Source: JAKACA01 sp049510975
Lineage (GTDB): Bacteria > Actinomycetota > Acidimicrobiia > Acidimicrobiales > Bog-793
NCBI GenBank assembly: GCA_049510975.1
Contig: JBEKYM010000002.1
Span: 1 to 64,000, forward strand
Reading direction: 5' to 3'
DNA: 64,000 nucleotides
Each line of letters starts with the position of its first letter. Position 1 is the stretch's first letter. Below, piece by piece: positions 59,318 through 64,000 of this stretch. Both the position numbers and the translations under genes were made by a program. The notes beneath the pieces were generated by a model. That model made no database searches and was not told the DNA's origin. It saw only the letters and a program-made list of their open reading frames with translations.

Positions 59318-60826
59318 TCAGAACCATTTCGCGTAGAGCTGCTCTTGTGGCGTCACGATCCGCCCGGCCGGTGGCTCGCCACCGAACTGGCTTCCGAGCG
59401 CCTTGGCCCAGTTGGCTCCCCGTTCGAGGAGCTCTCGTGCATCGGTCTGCATCCGTTCGCGGGTGACAAGTATGCCGATGTCGGCGCCCGGGTAGCGGTA
59501 CTCGCCCACTCCGTGCACGCGGAGGTAGAAGGCTTCGTCGTGCCCGCCGACGTTGTGCCAGTCGGTCTCCGGCCGCAAGAAACGGATCGTCCCGTCCTCC
59601 GCCATCCGCCACAGACCGCTCGCCGGCGCTCGAGTCACGAGCTCGACTTCATCGCTCACCTGCTTCAGCACGAGTTGTGTCCAGTGGTCGAAGTCCTCCC
59701 AGCGTGCCTGCACCGCCTCGATGTCCACTTCCCAGTCGACGTCGGCGAACTCGAGCAGGTGGAAGAGGAAGAGGGGAACGCCGCCGTAGCGCGACGTGAT
59801 GAGGTTCGTGAGCGGCGAGGCGCCGGAGATCCGCGGGTTGACCTCGCCGAGATAGACGGTTCCATCGTCAGTGTCGAGGAGGAAGTCGAGGCAGAACACG
59901 CCCCGGTACCCCTCGCCATAGAGGCCGGCGCCGATCCGGCGCGCCATCTCGCGGATGCGAAGCCTCGTGGCTTCGTCGAACACGCCGGGGAAGACGTCGT
60001 TGCCGCACCAGCCGCCGCGATAGGGCGTCAGCTCGGAGTAACCGGTGATGTCGGTCTGGATCGGCCCGACGAGCGTGCCGAGCCGGGTCGCGACGGCCTC
60101 GACCGTCCCGGGGAAGTGGTTGATGCGCCGCATGACTTTGAGATCGGCGCCCGAGAGCGACTCGGCGCGTTCGTCCCAATCGTCCTCGCTGGCGATGAAG
60201 AACGTCGTGCGCCCGGAGTCGCCGTACGGCGTCTGCACGACGAGGTCGGCGCCGAGGCCGGCGCTGCGGGCGAGCTCGAGGAGCTCTGCATAGGACACCG
60301 CCCGGCCGAGAACGTTGGGCACGCTCGGCACGCCTGCCTCGTTGCCGAGGCGCGTCGTGACGATCTTCGAGTCGAGGCGGTGCCGCAGCTCCCGCGGCGG
60401 CAAGGCGATCTCCAGTCCGAGCTCAGCGGCGAGGGCTTCGGTCTCCTCGTCGAACATGACGAAGAGGACCTGTCCGGGGCCGTGGGCAGCGATGTGGTCG
60501 ATGACCTCCTTGTTGCCGAGCAGGTAGGTGTTGACCGACTCGAAGGTCTCGAAGTCGCGAGGGCCGGCGTGAGACGGCGAGAACGACCTGGCGTGAGCAC
60601 CGTCAAAACTGTCGAAGTACGTCACGTACCGGAAGTCGCCGACCCACTCGTCGATGCCAAGAAGGTTGTACGGCGTAGGTGAGACGAAGTAGATCGGCCG
60701 AGTGTTCTTGCGGAAGTACCGGTAGATGTCCGAGAGGCCACGAAGCGTCGTGCGCCCCGCATTCGCCTGCGGCGCAGGTCCCGCCGGCGGCGCGCCGTGC
60801 TGGCCGAGGTGGCCTTTCTCGCTCAT
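59318..60826 (-). CDS. ATP-grasp protein (biotin-carboxylase-like)
   Basis: 502 residues. The ATP-grasp core (about 135-370) has the phosphate loop region TPYGDSGRTTFF and metal ligands in CLDFLLDTDDGTVYLGEVNPRISGAS. The N-terminal part starts with a conserved-looking IYRYFRKNTRPIYFVSPTP. Homologues are often named biotin carboxylase, but no biotin carrier or carboxyltransferase is encoded nearby. It may ligate a carboxylate to an amine. Downstream partner is the ANL synthetase. Confidence 0.82.
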   Translation of the reverse strand: MSEKGHLGQHGAPPAGPAPQANAGRTTLRGLSDIYRYFRKNTRPIYFVSPTPYNLLGIDEWVGDFRYVTYFDSFDGAHARSFSPSHAGPRDFETFESVNTYLLGNKEVIDHIAAHGPGQVLFVMFDEETEALAAELGLEIALPPRELRHRLDSKIVTTRLGNEAGVPSVPNVLGRAVSYAELLELARSAGLGADLVVQTPYGDSGRTTFFIASEDDWDERAESLSGADLKVMRRINHFPGTVEAVATRLGTLVGPIQTDITGYSELTPYRGGWCGNDVFPGVFDEATRLRIREMARRIGAGLYGEGYRGVFCLDFLLDTDDGTVYLGEVNPRISGASPLTNLITSRYGGVPLFLFHLLEFADVDWEVDIEAVQARWEDFDHWTQLVLKQVSDEVELVTRAPASGLWRMAEDGTIRFLRPETDWHNVGGHDEAFYLRVHGVGEYRYPGADIGILVTRERMQTDARELLERGANWAKALGSQFGGEPPAGRIVTPQEQLYAKWF

Positions 60827-60887
60827 CGTGCGGGACTGTACTGCGACCGGCGCCGCCAGGTGAGGGGCGGCTCAGATCGGGGTCACC

Positions 60888-61631
60888 TCAGAACACCCGG
60901 AGCCGGCGTCCTGTTGCCAGCGCCGCTTCGTCGCCGTCCGAGCTCACGCCCGACTGCTCCCAGGTCGACCGTTGCGTCACCCATCGCACGAAGTCGGGAG
61001 CCGAGGAGCGGATCTCCCCGACGACAGCGCCGTCGCCGAGGCGGATCGTGCGTGCTCCGGGCCCCGTCACCACGAGATCGAGGGCGCCGGCGAGGGAGGC
61101 GAGCGCATCGGCGTTCTGTTGCGGGGCTGCGGCTGCGATCCAGTCGAGCGTGGGTACGAGCCGGAGCTCGTCGGAAGCGGGCGGTTCGCCGGAGATCGGG
61201 CCTCGGGGTCCAAACAGGTCGGCGCGGATGTGGGTGTAGTGATCGAAGGCGAAGGCGTTCGGCAGGAGGGCGGCCGGGTACGTGCCGAGGTCGCCGAGCG
61301 GCAGCTCGAAGTCCTGAGCTTCGAGTCCGGCCAGGGCGACGATCGCCTGGGTGCTCACGGCCTCGTAGTCGGCCAGCACCTGTTCGCTGCTCCAGGAGCG
61401 CCGCGCCTCGACGTAGACGTCCTGGGCGCGCTCGGTCGGCAGCCCGGCGACGTCCGGCAGCTTCGACGGGTCCACGACGAGCCAGAAGAGCGCCCCGACG
61501 TGGGCGATGATGTCCTGGACGGACCAGCCGGCGCACCCGCTGGCGGCCTCCCAATCAGCGGTGCCGAAGCCGGAGCAGATCTCCAGCAACGCCTCACGGT
61601 CCGCCTGCAATGAGTCGAGTGCCGCACCCAT
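60888..61631 (-). CDS. Maleylpyruvate-isomerase-family (MDMPI-type) protein
   Basis: 247 residues. The N-terminal bundle has CSGFGTADWE..SGCAGWSVQDIIAHVG, typical of the family, with His in AHVG and HYTHIRADLFG as likely metal ligands. ATG 61631 with GAGGAGG 5 nt upstream. Divergent from a TetR gene 59 nt away, which probably controls it. A second family member is at 37134. Confidence 0.82.
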   Translation of the reverse strand: MGAALDSLQADREALLEICSGFGTADWEAASGCAGWSVQDIIAHVGALFWLVVDPSKLPDVAGLPTERAQDVYVEARRSWSSEQVLADYEAVSTQAIVALAGLEAQDFELPLGDLGTYPAALLPNAFAFDHYTHIRADLFGPRGPISGEPPASDELRLVPTLDWIAAAAPQQNADALASLAGALDLVVTGPGARTIRLGDGAVVGEIRSSAPDFVRWVTQRSTWEQSGVSSDGDEAALATGRRLRVF

Positions 61632-61659
61632 CTCTGCCTCCTCCTCAATCGTCCTTCTC

Positions 61660-61694
61660 ACATATCATTACTATGTAAGATTTGATCACTATGT
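61660..61694. promoter_or_regulatory. Candidate TetR operator between divergent genes
   Basis: AT-rich stretch in GC-rich DNA: ACATA (61660-61664) and TATGT (61672-61676) are an inverted repeat with 7-nt spacer, and ACTATGT occurs at 61670-61676 and 61688-61694. The second copy covers the tetR start codon. It lies in the 59-nt divergent region, where autoregulatory operators of TetR proteins are usual. Confidence 0.5.
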
Positions 61695-62419
61695 CAGACC
61701 CGCCGATGCACGTCAAGGGGTTGACCACGCGCTACACAGGGACAGTGGCCGAACCCAGAGCAGCCGAAGCCGCCGGCGAGGGCGAGCAGCCGGCGACGCT
61801 GCGGGCGGAGCACGTGCGCGAGACGCGGGCTGCGCTCGTTGCTGCGGCTCGTCAGCTGTTCGGGCGAGATGGCTATGCCGCCACGTCGGTCGACGAGCTT
61901 GCCCGCCAGGCACGCGTCACTACGGGCGCCCTCTACCATCACTTCCCGACCAAGACTGCGCTGTTCGAAACCGTCTTCGAGCAGATCCACCTCGAGCTCC
62001 TCGCCGCCTCGGCGGAGGCGGCGGCGGGCGCCCCCTTCGGGATCGAGGGGTTGGCGCGTGGTTCGGAGGCGTTTCTCGATGCCGTGCTCACGCCGGAGGT
62101 GCAGCGCATCGTCATCATCGACGCCCCTGCAGTGCTCGGACTCGCCCGCTTCACCGAGCTCGACGAGCGCTACGCCTTCGCCGCCATCGTGGCCAGTCTG
62201 CAGGCTGCCGCCGTTGCCGGCCAGGTCCGCGCCGAGGATCCGGAGACGCTCGCACGCCTGCTGCTCGGATGCCTCACCCGCGGCGGCATGTTGATCGCCA
62301 ATTCGGACGACCCGAGAGCAACCCGAGACGCCGTCGCTGCGGCGCTGAGGGCCCTGCTCGCCGGCCTCTCCAAGGGCCTCGAACCTCCCGAACCTCCCGA
62401 ACCTCCCGAACCACCCTGA
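61691..62419 (+). CDS. TetR-family regulator
   Basis: 242 residues from ATG 61691. A 45-residue N-terminal extension is followed by the TetR helix-turn-helix (about 45-95: RAALVAAARQLFGRDGYAATSVDELARQARVTTGALYHHFPTK region) and a helical ligand domain. The C-terminus is a run of EPP units from a 9-bp repeat (GAACCTCCC). It probably represses itself and the divergent MDMPI gene. Confidence 0.9.
   Translation: MSDPPMHVKGLTTRYTGTVAEPRAAEAAGEGEQPATLRAEHVRETRAALVAAARQLFGRDGYAATSVDELARQARVTTGALYHHFPTKTALFETVFEQIHLELLAASAEAAAGAPFGIEGLARGSEAFLDAVLTPEVQRIVIIDAPAVLGLARFTELDERYAFAAIVASLQAAAVAGQVRAEDPETLARLLLGCLTRGGMLIANSDDPRATRDAVAAALRALLAGLSKGLEPPEPPEPPEPP
62382..62416. repeat. 9-bp tandem repeat at the end of tetR
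   Basis: About four units of GAACCTCCC (last one GAACCACCC) encode the C-terminal EPPEPPEPPEPP. Confidence 0.9.
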
Positions 62420-62485
62420 GGCGCCGGCACGGTTGCACCGACCCCGGCAGCCGACGACCCGGACCGGGCAGCGCAACCGCCGTGC

Positions 62486-63562
62486 TCACATGATGAACGA
62501 CGGGTGCCCATGGGCGGGCACGGCTGCTGCCGCCGGCAGGGGGCCGGCGGGCACAGCGACGAGCGTTCGCCGGTTACGAACGCCTTCGCGGAATTCCTCC
62601 ACCGAGAGCGTCCAACTGTCGTCCGGCCACGAGAGCTGTAGACAGCCGCTGTCGCAGTAGTAGGCAGCCGTGTAGACGGTGCCCCACAACGTGGCAGCCG
62701 GGTGTCGATAGATCGGGGGCGCGAGGAAGCGACCCACGAGGCCGGCGGCGGTCATGCCCGGTTCGGCGACGGCCAGGGCGAGGGCCTCCTCGCGCTCGAC
62801 CGTGGCACAGAACGCCGAGTGCTCCGGCCACTCGGTGGCGCCCTGGCGGTTTCCTGCCGTGACAGCGTCGCTGACAGCAAGTGGGCGGTCGGGGCTCACC
62901 TGGGCGATGGCGGCGTGACCCGCCCGGTCGACGAGGGCGACGTTGTAGGCAAGACGAACGGGCACCCGCGACAGGATGGCGAGGGCGCTCGGGACGTCGT
63001 GGGCGACCTCCAGCAGGTAGCGCACGACGAGCCCGATACCGAAGCCCTCCCCCACGACCGGGCGCCCGCCGAAAGCGATGGCGGCGGCGAGCCCGTGGGC
63101 GTTCATGCCGTCGGTCGCTCCCCAGCCGCAGTCGCTCATCGCAGCCACGGGCGTCCCATGCCAGCGGGAGCCCAGCACCGTCGTGTCGCACAGCAACGGC
63201 GAGTAGTCGTAATTGTGGATGAGGGCGTGCTCGTCCTTCGTCCAGGCCGCCAGCGAGCACGTCCCGAACAGCGGTGGCGGGCACCAGTGACTGAGGAATC
63301 TCGCCTCCAGGTCGCCGCCCCCGACCGCCTCGACGAGCTGCGCGTAGTCGGAGGCGAGCTCGGGCATGTGAGCCTTGAGCTTGGCCGCGCACGCCGCATA
63401 GGAAGGCCGGGCCGCCTCCCCCTCTTGCAGGAACCAGCTGCGGTAGGCCGGCCAGGCGACCTCGAAGAGAGCCGGAACCCGGTCGGTCACCGACGATCCG
63501 CCATCCACGGCGCGAAATGGCACGTCGAGCTCGACCACTTCGGCAGTTGAGGTTGTCGTCAC
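62486..63562 (-). CDS. C45-family acyltransferase/peptidase
   Basis: 358 residues. The likely N-terminal-nucleophile cysteine is in FGTCSLAAW, followed by HNYDYSP, GATDGMNAHGL and the C-terminal GNRQG region, the pattern of acyl-CoA:6-aminopenicillanate acyltransferase relatives (C45), which mature by self-cleavage before the Cys. The substrate could be an N-acyl amino compound. GTG 63562 with GAGAAGG 9 nt upstream; the longer open frame is not favoured. Divergent from the amidase gene. Confidence 0.82.
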   Translation of the reverse strand: MTTTSTAEVVELDVPFRAVDGGSSVTDRVPALFEVAWPAYRSWFLQEGEAARPSYAACAAKLKAHMPELASDYAQLVEAVGGGDLEARFLSHWCPPPLFGTCSLAAWTKDEHALIHNYDYSPLLCDTTVLGSRWHGTPVAAMSDCGWGATDGMNAHGLAAAIAFGGRPVVGEGFGIGLVVRYLLEVAHDVPSALAILSRVPVRLAYNVALVDRAGHAAIAQVSPDRPLAVSDAVTAGNRQGATEWPEHSAFCATVEREEALALAVAEPGMTAAGLVGRFLAPPIYRHPAATLWGTVYTAAYYCDSGCLQLSWPDDSWTLSVEEFREGVRNRRTLVAVPAGPLPAAAAVPAHGHPSFIM

Positions 63563-63693
63563 CGGCTCGGACCTTCTCGTGGCGCCACGCTGCGCAGGCC
63601 AAACAGGGAGGTAGGCCCGGTCAACCCTACCCTTGGGTGTCGCCGCCAAACGGCAACCACGGCCCGCTTCGGTGCCCCGGCTACCATCCCGCC

Positions 63694-64000
63694 GTGAACC
63701 TGGAGGAGTACGCCAGTTACGACGCCACCGGCCTTGCCGAGCTCGTCGATCGTCGAGAGGTCCGTGTCGACGAGCTCGCCGCGTGTGCCATCGCCGGCAC
63801 ACAAGCCGTCAACGAGACGCTCAATGCAGTCGTGGAGGCGTTCGCCGACCGCGCCGAGTCCCTGGCCGCAGGCGCCGAACCGGCCGTCGCCGGCGGACCC
63901 TTCGCCGGCGTCCCGACCATGCTGAAGGACCTGTTCCACGGAGAGGCCGGCATCAAGTGCGAAAACGGCAGCCGGCTGTCAGCAGGTTGGGTGCAGCAGT
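63694..64000 (+). CDS. Amidase-family protein, 3' end outside window
   Basis: First 102 residues only, from GTG 63694. FAGVPTMLKDL carries the catalytic Lys78 of the amidase-signature family, whose Ser-Ser-Lys triad continues beyond the window edge. Substrate unknown; family members hydrolyse amides or act in Glu-tRNA amidation. Read as a plain amidase because the visible N-terminus is typical. Confidence 0.85.
   Translation, partial: MNLEEYASYDATGLAELVDRREVRVDELAACAIAGTQAVNETLNAVVEAFADRAESLAAGAEPAVAGGPFAGVPTMLKDLFHGEAGIKCENGSRLSAGWVQQ

Overview
The window is high-GC DNA (about two thirds G+C) with dense, same-strand gene strings joined by ATGA or GTGA overlaps. Gene order and content point to an actinobacterium: the argS-lysA-hom-thrC-rho-rpmE-prfA-prmC-sua5-wecA-atp order matches the conserved actinobacterial block, there are two genes of the mycothiol-dependent isomerase family, and there is a hopanoid cluster. 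A deep-branching class such as Acidimicrobiia is plausible, but that is inference.

Region 1 (1-21.3 kb, almost all minus strand) is the housekeeping block. Read along the minus strand it holds argS, lysA, hom, thrC, rho, an SDR oxidoreductase, rpmE, prfA, prmC, sua5, then (after a plus-strand ABC exporter pair) glyA, wecA, atpZ, atpI, atpB, atpE, atpF, atpH and the start of atpA, which leaves the window at its left edge. No thrB is present where it usually sits between thrC and rho. A tRNA-Arg(CCG) lies divergently upstream of argS.

Region 2 (21.4-35.0 kb) begins with a membrane GGDEF-EAL protein. It then carries a compact eight-gene hopanoid operon on the minus strand: hpnC, hpnD, hpnE, a polyprenyl diphosphate synthase, squalene-hopene cyclase, an IspH fused to a degenerate nucleoside-phosphorylase (HpnG-like) domain, hpnH and dxs. 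Together these cover isoprenoid precursor supply (dxs, ispH), prenyl chain building, squalene formation, cyclisation and adenosyl-hopane formation. A sigma70-like promoter precedes hpnC, and a regulator with both a MerR-type and a TetR-type DNA-binding domain lies just upstream.

Region 3 (35.2-48.6 kb) is accessory: two unknown genes, a mycothiol-dependent-isomerase relative, an alpha/beta hydrolase, two tandem secreted beta-propeller/Ig proteins, a 14-repeat FG-GAP protein, a methyltransferase, a large multi-spanning membrane protein and a truncated haemoglobin.

Region 4 (48.6-56.1 kb) looks copper-related: a secreted PHM-type copper monooxygenase-like protein, a lipoprotein, a CopZ-like HMA protein, a copper P-type ATPase with an extra C-terminal domain, and two membrane proteins. 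Two nearly identical 56-bp palindromes sit between the ATPase and the membrane proteins.

Region 5 (56.3-64.0 kb) holds a REC-EAL response regulator, an acyl-CoA-ligase/ATP-grasp gene pair, a second MDMPI-like gene divergent from a TetR regulator, a C45-type acyltransferase/peptidase and the start of an amidase. No insertion sequence, prophage or CRISPR array was seen.
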